In this document: piece by piece, positions 10,238 to 19,093 of the stretch
Layout: each line of letters begins with the position of its first letter
Numbering within the stretch: position 1 is the stretch's first letter
Source: Thiobacillus sp.
Lineage (GTDB): Bacteria; Pseudomonadota; Gammaproteobacteria; Burkholderiales; Thiobacillaceae
Direction of reading: 5' to 3'
Assembly (NCBI GenBank): GCA_020724415.1
Contig: DYHB01000003.1
Span: 1-52,831 of the forward strand
Length of the DNA: 52,831 nt
Made by a program: the position numbers and the translations under genes
The notes under the pieces: model-generated
Told to the model about the DNA's origin: nothing
Databases searched by the model: none
Seen by the model: only the letters and a program-made list of their open reading frames with translations

Positions 10238-10665
10238 AACGCCCCTCCTGGCTGGTCCCTGCGGCCATCATCCTGCTCATGGGCGGCGTGATCGGGTTGA
10301 ATGCCTTGTATAAACCGGTCCGCAACGATGCCGTTCGGGTCACCTGTCCGGACCTGGGCGCAGGGTGCGCCGCCATAGGTGAGGGCCGGCAGGTGGAAAT
10401 CGGGGTGGAGGGGCGACTCAGGCTCCTGGAACCCTTCGTGCTCTGGGCCCGGGTCCAGGACGCCGATAAGGTCCAGGCCAGCTTCGACATGGAAGGCATG
10501 GACATGGGCTTCAACCTGTACACCCTGCGCCCGGACCCTTCGGGCACCTGGCGCACCAAGGTCACCCTGCCGGTGTGCATCACCGGGCGGAATGACTGGT
10601 TGCTGCATCTGGAGGTGGACGGGCAACGCTTCACGGTGCCTTTCGTCACGGAACTCCCAGACTGA
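10234..10665 (+). CDS. Small membrane-anchored protein, FixH/YtkA-like fold possible
   Basis: I do not recognise this 143-residue protein with confidence. It has one N-terminal transmembrane helix (about 7-24) and a soluble, probably periplasmic domain with a Cys-x6-Cys pair (about 36-43) and a later Cys. The segment with Met-Glu-Gly-Met-Asp-Met-Gly followed by a Gly-x-Trp strand and a Leu-Pro-Val-Cys turn recalls the Ig-like domain of FixH/YtkA proteins, which would suggest metal or redox chaperoning, but this is tentative. It overlaps the Nudix gene by 4 bp and is therefore the last gene of the argJ unit, ending convergently 53 bp from hemY. Confidence 0.7.
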   Translation: MKRPSWLVPAAIILLMGGVIGLNALYKPVRNDAVRVTCPDLGAGCAAIGEGRQVEIGVEGRLRLLEPFVLWARVQDADKVQASFDMEGMDMGFNLYTLRPDPSGTWRTKVTLPVCITGRNDWLLHLEVDGQRFTVPFVTELPD

Positions 10666-10718
10666 CACCGGGCGCTTCACCGACTCGAGGTGTGCCGGGA
10701 ACGCCCCGGCATCATGAC

Positions 10719-11261
10719 TCAGGGCGGCGGCGGCAAGGCCCCGGCCGCATTGCCAAGCGGCGGGTTCAGCTCATCCAGCCGTCGCTGCACGGCCTGTCGG
10801 GCGGCCACCAGTTCACCCACATCGTCTCCGATGCAGGCCAGCAGGTCCTGGACACTCAGGCGCTCGCCCAGCTCCGCCGCGCAGCGTGCCGCCACAAGAC
10901 TGGCCAGGGGGGTGGACTCCCGCTGAATGGCTTTGTCCGCCAGGCTGCGGGCATGGCCATATTCCCCCGCCATCATGGCCGCCACCGCCCGGGACAGTTC
11001 ATCCTCGGCCTTGATGCGCCGGCGCTTTTCCTGCCAGGCCCGGACATCCGACGGCAAGCGCAGGGTCACCCGCAAGAGGCGGATCACCAGATAGCTGAGC
11101 ACGAACATGCCGAAGGTCAGCGCCAGCATGAGGATGAAGGACATCTCCACCCGCCAGGGCGGAAACACCACCAGGACATATCCTTGGTCGAAGCGTACGG
11201 CGATCAGGACCGCAACCCCGATCACCAGAACCAGCAGGATCCAGAGCAGGACGCGCATCAT
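10719..11261 (-). CDS. hemY: HemY-like protein, short form (N-terminal domain only)
   Basis: The 180-residue product has two membrane helices (about 3-24 and 41-64) and the conserved HemY N-terminal region ending near residue 130. Proteobacterial HemY is usually near 400 residues, with C-terminal TPR repeats that are absent here. The reading frame closes with a Pro-rich tail, and only 53 bp separate it from the convergent gene, so the missing part is not nearby in another frame. HemY is an inner-membrane protein linked to late tetrapyrrole synthesis by association; it is not the protoporphyrinogen oxidase of the same name. The start overlaps hemX by 4 bp. Confidence 0.82.
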   Translation of the reverse strand: MMRVLLWILLVLVIGVAVLIAVRFDQGYVLVVFPPWRVEMSFILMLALTFGMFVLSYLVIRLLRVTLRLPSDVRAWQEKRRRIKAEDELSRAVAAMMAGEYGHARSLADKAIQRESTPLASLVAARCAAELGERLSVQDLLACIGDDVGELVAARQAVQRRLDELNPPLGNAAGALPPPP

Positions 11262-12343
11262 GGCGCTTCACTCCGGGCTGCCTTGAGGGCCTTCAGGCTC
11301 TCCTGGATGTCGATTTCCCGATTGGCCACCGGCAACTCGCGGATGGACTCCAGGGAATCCAGCATGGCCTGGGTCGCGGGGTCCTGGCGATTGAAGTAAT
11401 TCTTGACCCAATCCGCTGCCGCAGAAATGTCGCTCCTGAAGATGGTTTCATCCCGCTGGAGCAGGCTGAGCCGAGCGGAAAGCAGTCTCAGGATCAGGTT
11501 CTGGCGCAAAAAGTAGACCTGGCCCGGGGTCAAGAGGGGCATTTCAGGATGATCCAGGCGCCGGATGCGCACCAGTTGCTTGAGTTCGCCCCAGGCGTCG
11601 GCCCGCAGTCGCTCCAGCCAGCCCAGGGTGGCCTCGGCACTGACCTCATCGGCCGGCCTGGGTTCCATGTCGGTTTCCAGCTTGAGCTTGGCCACGTTCT
11701 GGATCATGGCATCCAGGCGGGCGTTGATGCCCAGTACGTCAGCCGCCGGCAACAGACGCAGTCGAGCCGCGTCCAGGGACATGGCTTCCCGCAGGCGGTT
11801 GAACTGAGGCTTGTCCAGTTTGGCCAGGCGGCCCTCCAGTGCTTCCAGGCCCAGCACGGCGGCCCGGATGTTGCCCGCCAGATGCAATTGCTGCTGGACC
11901 AGCAACAATCCCTGTTCCAGGTCCGCCAGCAACCGTTCGTCATTGCTGCGGGCCAATTCCTGGTACATCGTGGCCAGGGCGAGCTGCTGGTTCTGGGCAT
12001 CCTGGGCCTTGGTCTCCAGGGCCGTGATGCGTACCAGGAGATCCTCCGTCACTGAGCGGGCCTCCTTGGCGGCCGTACGGGCTTCGGTGGATGAGCTGTC
12101 GAAATCGCCGATGCGCCGAGCCAGTTGCAACTGCATCTCCAGCAGGCTGGAATGGGTCTGCCAGAAACCCCAGCCCGCGCCGGCCAGGGCCACACAGGCC
12201 AGGGTCAAGGCCACCGGCGCCAGCCAGCCATGCCTGGGTGCAGGTCCTGGGGACGCCGGGGCAACGGCCGGGGCGGCCGGGGCGACCGGCTCCGCTGCCG
12301 GGGTGGGGGCGTCGGCTGCCTTTGCTTCGTTCGGGTCACTCAT
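11258..12343 (-). CDS. hemX: HemX-like membrane protein
   Basis: A 361-residue protein with an Ala/Pro-rich cytoplasmic N-terminus, one transmembrane helix (about 44-62), a coiled coil (about 65-130) and a large helical C-terminal domain. This is the architecture of proteobacterial HemX, found after hemD and often mislabelled uroporphyrinogen-III methyltransferase; no SAM-binding motif is visible. Its true role in haem synthesis is not established. ATG 12343 overlaps the stop of hemD by 4 bp; the longer in-frame extension to 12901 would lie over hemD and is rejected. Confidence 0.88.
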   Translation of the reverse strand: MSDPNEAKAADAPTPAAEPVAPAAPAVAPASPGPAPRHGWLAPVALTLACVALAGAGWGFWQTHSSLLEMQLQLARRIGDFDSSSTEARTAAKEARSVTEDLLVRITALETKAQDAQNQQLALATMYQELARSNDERLLADLEQGLLLVQQQLHLAGNIRAAVLGLEALEGRLAKLDKPQFNRLREAMSLDAARLRLLPAADVLGINARLDAMIQNVAKLKLETDMEPRPADEVSAEATLGWLERLRADAWGELKQLVRIRRLDHPEMPLLTPGQVYFLRQNLILRLLSARLSLLQRDETIFRSDISAAADWVKNYFNRQDPATQAMLDSLESIRELPVANREIDIQESLKALKAARSEAP

Positions 12344-13116
12344 GTCCGTTCTCCAAAATATGCCGCCATGCCATGCACCAGGGCCGCCTCGTCGGGCCCG
12401 CATTCCAGCACCGGGCGGATACCCCTGTCCCGGGCTGCCTCCGCAATGCGGGGATGATGGGTGAAGCAGGGGGTGGAGCGCAGCAGCCCGGCCCCGGACT
12501 CCCCCAGGAGATCGAACAGATGATCCAGGATTTCCACGCTGGTGACCGTGACCGCGTTCACGGCGCCGGCTTTCCAGAGGCCCAGGATGGGGGCTGGATC
12601 CAAGTTGGATCTGACCCGCCGGTAGCCATCTGCGTATTCCACCCGTGCCCCCAGGGCCGCCAAGCCATGTCCCAGGCCATCCCGCCCGCCCTCGCCGCGC
12701 ACGATGAGGACATGGCGCGGGGGATGATCCACCAGGGTGGGCAACGCGAGCAGTGCATCGCCACCGCTGGCATCCTCCGGATACAGGATGTGCTTCATGC
12801 CATGGCCTTGCAAGGCCCGCCGGGTACCCTGGCCCACGGCGGCCACCCGGAAACCGTGGGGCCAATCGCCATGGCGCGCCAGGATGTGGGGCCAGGACCA
12901 CTCCACGGCCGTGGGACTGATGAACACGATCAGGTCGAATTCCCGCAGGCGGCCGATGCGCTCGGCCAATGCCTGGGGAAAGCTGGGCGGCTGGATGTCG
13001 ATGACGGGCAGCAACACGGCAGTGCCCCCCAGGGCCCGGACCCGGTCAGCCAGGGACTGGGCCTGGCTGGCGGGCCGGGTCACCAGGACACCGACGCCGG
13101 CCAGGGCCATGGTCAT
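12340..13116 (-). CDS. hemD: Uroporphyrinogen-III synthase
   Basis: HemD closes and inverts ring D of hydroxymethylbilane to give uroporphyrinogen III. The 258-residue sequence has the two-lobed pattern of the poorly conserved family: an N-terminal Val-Leu-Val-Thr-Arg-Pro strand, the central Phe-Ile-Ser-Pro-Thr-Ala-Val motif near residue 70 and a second lobe with Thr-Ser-Val-Glu. Order directly after hemC, with a 4-bp overlap at each end, supports the call. Confidence 0.93.
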   Translation of the reverse strand: MTMALAGVGVLVTRPASQAQSLADRVRALGGTAVLLPVIDIQPPSFPQALAERIGRLREFDLIVFISPTAVEWSWPHILARHGDWPHGFRVAAVGQGTRRALQGHGMKHILYPEDASGGDALLALPTLVDHPPRHVLIVRGEGGRDGLGHGLAALGARVEYADGYRRVRSNLDPAPILGLWKAGAVNAVTVTSVEILDHLFDLLGESGAGLLRSTPCFTHHPRIAEAARDRGIRPVLECGPDEAALVHGMAAYFGERT

Positions 13117-14078
13117 GGGCTCAGGCGCCCCATCAATTCTGCCAGCAGGCGATCGGCGCCCTGAGCGATGAGCGCATCGGCCACCTTGTGGCCCAGGGCC
13201 TCCGGATCGGCCATCTCACCCGTCGCTTCGGCCCGATAGAAGCGAATGCCCTCCAGGTCGGACACGAAGCCACGCAGGTAGAGCGCCCCGTCCCGGACGA
13301 TGGCATAGCCGCCGATCGGCGCCTGGCAGCCCCCCTGCAAGGCCCGGCTCATGGCCCGCTCGGCCCGGACACAGGCCGAAGTATCGGGATCTGCCAGGGG
13401 TGCCAGGGCAGCAATGACATCCCCCAGTGCGCTCGGGGCCTCGATGCCCAGGGCGCCCTGACCCACGGCAGGGAGGCTGGCCTCGGGTGACAGGACGGAC
13501 TTGATACGATCGCCAAAACCCAGCCGCTTCAGGCCGGCCGCCGCCAGGAGGATGGCGTCGTACTGGCCCTCGTCCAGCTTGCGGAGCCGGGTGTTGACGT
13601 TGCCACGCAGGGTGTCCACCTCCAGGTGGGGATAATGGGCCCGCAACTGGGCCTGGCGGCGCAGGCTGGACGTGCCGACCCGGGCGCCCTCGGGCAGGTC
13701 TTCCAGACGTGCATGGCTATTGGAAACGAAGGCATCCCGGGGGTCTTCCCGTTCGGTCACTGCCGCCAGGATGAAACCTTCGGGCAGGTCCATGGGCACG
13801 TCCTTGAGGGAGTGCACGGCCAGGTGGGCACGCCCCGCCAGCATGGCCTGTTCCAGTTCCTTGACGAACAATCCTTTGCCCCCCACCTTGGACAAGGGGG
13901 AATCCAGGATCTGATCGCCCAGGGTGGTCATGCCCAGCAACTGGACATCCACCTCGGGATAGAGCGCCTTGAGGCGGTCGCGGATATGCTCGGCCTGCCA
14001 GAGGGCCAGCTGGCTTTCCCGCGTCGCAATTACCAGGGGCGAGGGGACGTTTTGACTATTGGGGTGAGTGGTCTGCAA
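13113..14078 (-). CDS. hemC: Porphobilinogen deaminase (hydroxymethylbilane synthase)
   Basis: HemC polymerises four porphobilinogens into hydroxymethylbilane. The 321-residue protein has the dipyrromethane cofactor-attachment Cys251 in Leu-Gln-Gly-Gly-Cys-Gln-Ala-Pro and the usual Arg/Asp-rich active-site segments (His-Ser-Leu-Lys-Asp-Val-Pro, Gly-Thr-Ser-Ser-Leu-Arg-Arg). The start must be TTG 14078: no ATG or GTG precedes the conserved N-terminus, an in-frame TAA sits immediately upstream of this TTG, and AGGA lies about 9 bp before it. A TTG start may keep expression low. It heads the hemC-hemD-hemX-hemY operon. Confidence 0.95.
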   Translation of the reverse strand: MQTTHPNSQNVPSPLVIATRESQLALWQAEHIRDRLKALYPEVDVQLLGMTTLGDQILDSPLSKVGGKGLFVKELEQAMLAGRAHLAVHSLKDVPMDLPEGFILAAVTEREDPRDAFVSNSHARLEDLPEGARVGTSSLRRQAQLRAHYPHLEVDTLRGNVNTRLRKLDEGQYDAILLAAAGLKRLGFGDRIKSVLSPEASLPAVGQGALGIEAPSALGDVIAALAPLADPDTSACVRAERAMSRALQGGCQAPIGGYAIVRDGALYLRGFVSDLEGIRFYRAEATGEMADPEALGHKVADALIAQGADRLLAELMGRLSP

Positions 14079-14119
14079 TTAATACAATCCTAGGGCAGAA
14101 GAGGGTGAAACATCATCAT

Positions 14120-14137
14120 GAACATACTGAACATACA
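14120..14137. repeat. Two adjacent 9-bp direct repeats in a divergent promoter region
   Basis: GAACATACT followed immediately by GAACATACA, in the 72-bp gap between hemC (minus) and the thioredoxin-fold gene (plus). It could be a small operator for either gene; I recognise no matching regulator. Confidence 0.5.
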
Positions 14138-14150
14138 TCCCTGAAATGAC

Positions 14151-14639
14151 ATGACGAAACAGACACTTGCACTGATCGCGCTGATTGTAGCATGTGCCGT
14201 CCCGGCTGCCCGGGCCGCCGGAGACGTGCCCGTCAGCCACGACCTGCGCCGGGACGCCGCTGCCGCCCGGGGCATCAACGGCGTGGTGCTGGTGGTCTTC
14301 GTGCGGGATTTCTGCGGTTATTGTGAACGCGTCCTGCGGGAATTCCTCATTCCCATGAATGGTCGCATGGAATACCAGAAGAAGGTGGTGATGCGCAGGA
14401 TCGAATCCGACAGCGATGAACGGCTGCTGGATTTCCAGGGCCGGGAGACCACCCACCACGCCTTCTCCAGGGCCCATGGTGTTCGCCTGACGCCCACCAT
14501 CCAGGTGTTCGATACCCAGGGCAACCCCATGGGCAAGCCGGTGATCGGACTTGGGCCGGTGGACTATTACGGCGACTACCTGGATCAGGCCATCGACGGG
14601 GCCCTGGAGAAGATACGCGCCCTGGGGCGGAAACACTGA
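14151..14639 (+). CDS. Exported thioredoxin-fold protein (SoxW/DsbD-gamma-like)
   Basis: A 162-residue protein with a Sec signal peptide (cleavage after about Ala23) and a thioredoxin-like domain whose redox motif is C55-G-Y-C58, followed by a long helix and a cis-Pro candidate (Leu-Thr-Pro-Thr, about residue 119). It resembles SoxW-type and thiol:disulfide reductase proteins of the periplasm. No sox or ccm genes are nearby, so its substrate is unknown; it may simply help keep exported cysteines reduced. It stands alone between hemC (divergent) and argH. Confidence 0.82.
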   Translation: MTKQTLALIALIVACAVPAARAAGDVPVSHDLRRDAAAARGINGVVLVVFVRDFCGYCERVLREFLIPMNGRMEYQKKVVMRRIESDSDERLLDFQGRETTHHAFSRAHGVRLTPTIQVFDTQGNPMGKPVIGLGPVDYYGDYLDQAIDGALEKIRALGRKH

Positions 14640-14732
14640 CGTCACGGTCCCGGGAGCCTGCCGACCGGGGCGGCTGCGCAATCCGCTTCGGTTTCCGGGA
14701 TAATGGCGCTTTGCTTCCCGCCACACCCTGCC

Positions 14733-16148
14733 ATGTCCGACTCTGCCACGCCCCCTGAAAAAACCTGGTCCGAACGCTTTTCCGAACCGGTCTCCGAACT
14801 GGTCAAGCGCTATACCGCCTCGGTGACCTTCGATCAGCGCATGGCCCGGCAGGACATACGAGGCTCCTTGGCCCACGCCAGAATGCTGGCCCGGCAGGGC
14901 ATCATCGGCAGTGACGACCTGGCGGCCATCGAGCAGGGCATGGCCAGGATCCGTGAGGAAATCGATCAAGGCACCTTCACCTGGAGCCTGGACGACGAGG
15001 ATGTCCATCTGAACATCGAGAAGCGCCTGACCACGCTGATCGGCGATGCCGGCAAGCGGCTGCACACCGGACGTTCCCGAAACGACCAGGTGGCCACCGA
15101 CATCCGCCTCTGGCTGCGGGACGAGATCGACCGCATCATTCACCTGATCCATGACTTCCAGGTGGCCGTGCTGGCCTTGGTGGACAAGTACGCCGATACC
15201 CCCATGCCCGGCTTTACCCATCTGCAGGTGGCCCAGCCGGTCACCTTCGGCCACCACCTGCTGGCTTATTTCGAAATGACGCAACGGGACAAGGAGCGCT
15301 TCCAGGATTGCCGCAAGCGCCTGAATCGCCTGCCTTTGGGCGCCGCAGCCCTGGCCGGCACCGCGTACCCCATCGACCGGGAATACGTGGCGGGAGAACT
15401 GGGGTTCGACAGCGTGTGTGAAAACTCCCTGGACGCCGTCTCGGATCGGGATTTCGCCATCGAGTTCAGCGCGGCAGCTGCCCTGTTGATGACCCACCTC
15501 TCCCGGCTCTCCGAAGAACTGATCCTGTGGATGAGCCCCCGTTTCGGTTTCATCAACCTGCCGGACCGCTACTGCACCGGCTCCAGCATCATGCCCCAGA
15601 AGAAGAATCCCGACGTGCCCGAACTGGTGCGCGGGAAGACCGGCCGGGTCAATGGCCATCTGGTGGCCCTGCTGACCCTGATGAAATCCCAGCCCCTGGC
15701 CTACAACAAGGACAATCAGGAGGACAAGGAACCCCTTTTCGACACCGTGGACACGGTGGTGGACACCTTGCGCATCTATGCCGACATGTTGTCAGGATTG
15801 TGCGAAAAGGTGGACGGGGTGCGGCCGGAGCGCATGCGCTCCGCCCTGGCGGAAGGCTTTGCCACGGCCACCGACCTGGCCGATTATCTGGTCAAGAAGG
15901 GCGTCCCCTTCCGCGATGCCCATGGCGTGGTGGCCAAGGCGGTGCGGGAAGCCGAAGCCAGGGGCTGCGACCTGCCCCAGCTCACCCTGGAGGAGCTGAA
16001 GGACTTCTCTCCGGTCATCGAGGCGGATGTCTACCAGGTGCTCACCGTGGAAGGCTCCTTGGCCAGCCGCAACCACACGGGGGGCACGAGCCCGGCCCAG
16101 GTACGGGCTGCCCTGGTACGTGCCCGGCGCCGGATCGAGGCAGTCTGA
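14733..16148 (+). CDS. argH: Argininosuccinate lyase
   Basis: ArgH splits argininosuccinate into arginine and fumarate, the last step of arginine synthesis. The 471-residue protein contains the fumarase/aspartase superfamily signature [11 protein letters not shown] (about 283-293) with the catalytic Ser, the Thr-His-Leu-Gln motif, and the Gly-Arg-Ser-Arg-Asn-Asp-Gln loop near the N-terminus. ATG 14733 fits the family start. A GATAAT hexamer at 14699-14704 may be the -10 element of its promoter. Confidence 0.97.
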   Translation: MSDSATPPEKTWSERFSEPVSELVKRYTASVTFDQRMARQDIRGSLAHARMLARQGIIGSDDLAAIEQGMARIREEIDQGTFTWSLDDEDVHLNIEKRLTTLIGDAGKRLHTGRSRNDQVATDIRLWLRDEIDRIIHLIHDFQVAVLALVDKYADTPMPGFTHLQVAQPVTFGHHLLAYFEMTQRDKERFQDCRKRLNRLPLGAAALAGTAYPIDREYVAGELGFDSVCENSLDAVSDRDFAIEFSAAAALLMTHLSRLSEELILWMSPRFGFINLPDRYCTGSSIMPQKKNPDVPELVRGKTGRVNGHLVALLTLMKSQPLAYNKDNQEDKEPLFDTVDTVVDTLRIYADMLSGLCEKVDGVRPERMRSALAEGFATATDLADYLVKKGVPFRDAHGVVAKAVREAEARGCDLPQLTLEELKDFSPVIEADVYQVLTVEGSLASRNHTGGTSPAQVRAALVRARRRIEAV

Positions 16149-16164
16149 GGCGCCAGGCCGCGCC

Positions 16165-16662
16165 TTATTCCAGCTGGCAATCCGGTGCGGACGGTGCCCG
16201 TCCGGCGTAAATGCCGGCCAGAAGCTCCCGCAGCATGTCGTGGCGATGCCTCAGATCCCGGGCCAACTGGGCCGCCAGGACATACTGGAACCGGCATCCA
16301 ATATCCGAATGGGGCTGATACAACAGCATGTAGGCCGAGAAGGGCAGACTGGCCACCTTGACCGGTCCCACCGACATGCAACTTGCCACGGCCGGCTTGC
16401 CGTCCGACAGGGATAGCAAACCGAAGAATTCACCCGCCTGCAGGGTCTTCAGGGTATGAGTGCGGCCGGTCGGGCCATAATGGCAGACACGTACCTCGCC
16501 TTCCAGGATGAGATGCAGATCCCGGGCCAGCTTGTCCTGATAGACGAACACATGGCCTGCCGGGTGGTCCTCCACCCGCATGGCGGCGGCCAGATGCTCC
16601 GCATCCAGTTCGGTCAGCAGTTCCGCTCCGGGCAGCGTGCGCAGGTAATTTCGCAGCAGCAT
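16165..16662 (-). CDS. Stand-alone cyclic-nucleotide-binding-fold protein B
   Basis: A 165-residue protein made of one cNMP-binding beta roll (about 20-120) plus C-terminal helices; no helix-turn-helix or other effector domain follows. The phosphate-binding cassette is degenerate: after Gly-Glu-Phe the expected Arg-(Ser/Thr)-Ala is replaced by Lys-Pro-Ala, so canonical cAMP binding is doubtful. It starts at the base after the stop of the preceding cNMP-fold gene (TAG directly followed by ATG), so the two are translated together, downstream of cyaY. Function is unknown. Confidence 0.82.
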   Translation of the reverse strand: MLLRNYLRTLPGAELLTELDAEHLAAAMRVEDHPAGHVFVYQDKLARDLHLILEGEVRVCHYGPTGRTHTLKTLQAGEFFGLLSLSDGKPAVASCMSVGPVKVASLPFSAYMLLYQPHSDIGCRFQYVLAAQLARDLRHRHDMLRELLAGIYAGRAPSAPDCQLE

Positions 16663-17211
16663 CTATTTGCTCCCCAGCAGATGGCGGACGAAATCCAGGA
16701 TGCCTTGGCCGGGCACGGCATGGCCTGCCTCCGGCAAGGACTGGTTCACTGGCAGCAGCAACTGGCCGTCGGCGTCCAGCACCGGGTTCTGGGCGGTCAC
16801 CCGCAGACGGTGGATGAGCATGGTGACCAGGACATGGGTGAGGCGACAGGCAGCCTCGGGGGCGGCCCGGGAGAAGGCGCTGAACTCCGCAAAGCCCATC
16901 CGGAACAGCCAGACCGGGGTCCGTGCCGTCACCGTGGAGCAAGCCGTGTAACTTCCGCTGAAATAGGCCACTTCGCCGATCCAGTTGCGTGCGTCCAGGT
17001 GACCCAGTTGCAAGGTATGCCCGGCCACATCCACCGACAGGGCCACCTGCCCCTCCAGGATCAGGTACATGGCCGACACCCGCTCCTGGTCCCCATGCAA
17101 GCGGTCCCCGGGCTGCAACTCCAGCCACTGGCCGTGTTCCAGCACGGCATCCACCTGATCAGGGCCCACCTGATCGGCCAGGATCGCCCGGCAGGTCTGC
17201 AACGGGGTCAT
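16663..17211 (-). CDS. Stand-alone cyclic-nucleotide-binding-fold protein A
   Basis: A 182-residue protein with a single cNMP-binding-type beta roll (about 25-125) and a helical C-terminus, again without a DNA-binding domain. In the phosphate-binding cassette Gly-Glu is kept, but the following Arg is replaced (Ser-Tyr-Thr-Ala), as in its partner. Sequence similarity to protein B is limited to the fold. It overlaps cyaY by 4 bp. Paired half-size proteins suggest a heterodimer sensing something other than cAMP; that is inference. Confidence 0.82.
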   Translation of the reverse strand: MTPLQTCRAILADQVGPDQVDAVLEHGQWLELQPGDRLHGDQERVSAMYLILEGQVALSVDVAGHTLQLGHLDARNWIGEVAYFSGSYTACSTVTARTPVWLFRMGFAEFSAFSRAAPEAACRLTHVLVTMLIHRLRVTAQNPVLDADGQLLLPVNQSLPEAGHAVPGQGILDFVRHLLGSK

Positions 17212-17528
17212 GGCCCGAGCCTGACCGCCTGTCCCGACTGCTGGCTGGCCATGGCACTCATGGCCGTGAATATCTCATCGCCGCTGCGGGTATCCCGCCA
17301 GTGGGCGCCATCCCAGCGGTAATGGAAACCACCGCTTTTGGAGGCTACCCAGATCTCGTGCATGGGCGCCTGGCGGTTCACGACCATCTTGGAGCCATCG
17401 TCAAATTCGATTTCCAGCACGCCACCGGCGGCCAGCTCGAAATCCAGGCCGGAATCCACCTGCTCCAGGGCCTGTTCCAGCTGGCCGAAAAAGGCATCCG
17501 CCAGGGTCTTGTATTCACTGTCGGTCAT
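17208..17528 (-). CDS. cyaY: CyaY, bacterial frataxin
   Basis: CyaY binds iron through acidic helix residues and modulates IscS in Fe-S cluster assembly. The 106-residue product has the alpha-beta sandwich pattern: an acidic first helix, strands with Asp-Gly-Ser-Lys-Met-Val-Val-Asn-Arg-Gln, and the Ile-Trp-Val-Ala ... Gly-Gly-Phe-His-Tyr core. ATG 17528 is preferred over an in-frame extension to 17576. It is divergent from lptM-lysA, an arrangement like the E. coli cyaY/lptM region, and leads a three-gene unit with the two cNMP-fold proteins. Confidence 0.94.
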   Translation of the reverse strand: MTDSEYKTLADAFFGQLEQALEQVDSGLDFELAAGGVLEIEFDDGSKMVVNRQAPMHEIWVASKSGGFHYRWDGAHWRDTRSGDEIFTAMSAMASQQSGQAVRLGP

Positions 17529-17581
17529 AGCTCTGCTTCCTTGCGTGATAGACTTTCGCGTCCATTCTATCCGCATCCATC

Positions 17582-17698
17582 ATGCGCATCGCAATCATCC
17601 TGATCCTGGCCCTGGGCCTCCTTGCCGGCTGCGGCAAGAAAGGCGCCCTTTACCTGCCCGATCCGGCGGCGCAACAGACATCCGCCCAGCAGCCATGA
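17582..17698 (+). CDS. lptM: LptM (YifL)-type small lipoprotein
   Basis: A 38-residue lipoprotein. The signal segment ends in the lipobox Leu14-Ala-Gly-Cys17, followed by Gly-Lys-Lys-Gly-Ala-Leu-Tyr-Leu-Pro, the hallmark of the LptM/YifL family. LptM assists maturation of the LptDE lipopolysaccharide translocon in the outer membrane. Its stop overlaps the start of lysA by 4 bp, and cyaY is divergent 53 bp away, matching the known neighbourhood of this family. Confidence 0.93.
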   Translation: MRIAIILILALGLLAGCGKKGALYLPDPAAQQTSAQQP

Positions 17699-18939
17699 AC
17701 CCGTTCCCGCTCATTGACGGCCGCATGCACTGCGAAGAGGTGCCCCTGGAACGCATCGCCGAAGACTTCGGAACCCCCTGCTACGTGTACTCCGCCAGTT
17801 ATCTGGATGCGGCCTTCCAGCGCTACCGCAACGCCTTTGCCGATCATGCGCATCTCATCTGCTATGCGGTCAAGGCCAATCCCAGCCTGGCGGTACTGAA
17901 CCGTTTCGCCCGCCAGGGAGCGGGCTTCGACATCGTCTCCGGGGGCGAGCTGGCCCGGGTGCTGGCAGCCGGCGGAGACCCGGGCAAGATCCTGTTCTCC
18001 GGCGTAGGCAAGACCGAGGCCGAGATGGCCATGGCCCTGGAGGCCGGGATCCTATGCTTCAACGTGGAATCCAGAAGCGAACTGCGGCGCCTGGACCAGG
18101 TGGCCGGACGCCTGGGCAAGACCGCGCCGGTCAGCCTGCGGGTCAACCCCAACGTGGATGCCAAGACCCATCCCTACATCTCCACCGGTCTCAAGGACAA
18201 CAAGTTCGGCATCGCCCATGACGAAGCCCTGGCCACCTACCTGGAAGCTGCCTCGCTGCCCAACCTCCGGGTGACGGGCATCGACTGTCACATCGGTTCC
18301 CAGCTGACTGACATCAGCCCCTACGCCGAAGCCCTGGAGAAGGTGCTGCAACTGGTGGACCAACTGGAGCAGCAGGGCATCGAGCTGCACCACATCGACA
18401 TGGGCGGTGGCATCGGCATCCGCTACAAGGATGAAACCTCCCCCGACCTGGACGCCTATGCCGCCATCCTCCTGGCAGGATTGAAGGGGCGCGGCCAAAC
18501 CTTGATCCTGGAACCCGGACGCTCCCTGGTGGGCAACGCCGGCGTCCTGCTGACCCGGGTCGAATACCTGAAGCACGGGCAGAGCAAGGACTTCGCCATC
18601 GTGGATGCCGCCATGAACGACCTCATGCGACCGGCCCTCTACGATGCCTGGCATGACATCCAGCCAGTCAGGCCACGCCAGGGCGAGGCCAAGCCTTACG
18701 CCGTAGTCGGGCCCGTCTGCGAAAGCGGCGATTTCCTGGGCCACGACAGGGTCCTGGCCCTGGCGGAGGGCGATCTGCTGGCCATCCTTTCAGCCGGTGC
18801 CTATGGCATGAGCATGAGTTCCAACTACAACACACGGCCCCGGGCTGCCGAGGTTCTGGTGGACGGACGCGACTGTCATCTCATCCGCGCCCGTGAACGA
18901 TACGCGGATCTCATGGCCCTGGAACACGTTCCCGAATAG
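17695..18939 (+). CDS. lysA: Diaminopimelate decarboxylase
   Basis: LysA decarboxylates meso-diaminopimelate to lysine. The 414-residue fold-III PLP enzyme has the Schiff-base Lys60 in Tyr-Ala-Val-Lys-Ala-Asn, the His-Ile-Gly-Ser motif, the glycine-rich phosphate loop (Gly-Gly-Gly-Ile-Gly) and the catalytic Cys-Glu-Ser-Gly-Asp near residue 342. Start at ATG 17695 is fixed by the 4-bp overlap with lptM and by the family N-terminus. Confidence 0.97.
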   Translation: MNPFPLIDGRMHCEEVPLERIAEDFGTPCYVYSASYLDAAFQRYRNAFADHAHLICYAVKANPSLAVLNRFARQGAGFDIVSGGELARVLAAGGDPGKILFSGVGKTEAEMAMALEAGILCFNVESRSELRRLDQVAGRLGKTAPVSLRVNPNVDAKTHPYISTGLKDNKFGIAHDEALATYLEAASLPNLRVTGIDCHIGSQLTDISPYAEALEKVLQLVDQLEQQGIELHHIDMGGGIGIRYKDETSPDLDAYAAILLAGLKGRGQTLILEPGRSLVGNAGVLLTRVEYLKHGQSKDFAIVDAAMNDLMRPALYDAWHDIQPVRPRQGEAKPYAVVGPVCESGDFLGHDRVLALAEGDLLAILSAGAYGMSMSSNYNTRPRAAEVLVDGRDCHLIRARERYADLMALEHVPE

Positions 18940-18980
18940 CAACACGGCATTCATGAAAGTTTAAAAAACCGCATCCGGCC

Positions 18981-19011
18981 TTGCATTCGGGGCGATTTTT
19001 TGTTCTAGAAT
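18981..19011 (+). promoter_or_regulatory. Candidate sigma-70 promoter of the histone-like gene
   Basis: TTGCAT at 18981-18986 and TAGAAT at 19006-19011 are separated by 19 bp, a long but workable spacing, with a T-tract in between. The leader to the ATG at 19094 is about 75 nt, and AAGGAG sits just before the start codon. Confidence 0.45.
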
Positions 19012-19093
19012 TGTGCCAGCGCGTGGATTCGCGTGGAAACGCTTGAGGCATAAGGCTTTTTTGCCTTACCGACAAACCGTAAAGGAGTGAGAC

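Noticed and set aside
10600-10718. Frameshifted remainder of hemY
   Set aside because: No TPR-like coding sequence appears in any frame downstream of the hemY stop; the space is taken by a convergent gene.
14079-15659. A 526-codon open frame opposite the thioredoxin-fold gene and argH
   Set aside because: Antisense to genes with clear motifs; composition and lack of any domain mark it as a codon-bias artefact.
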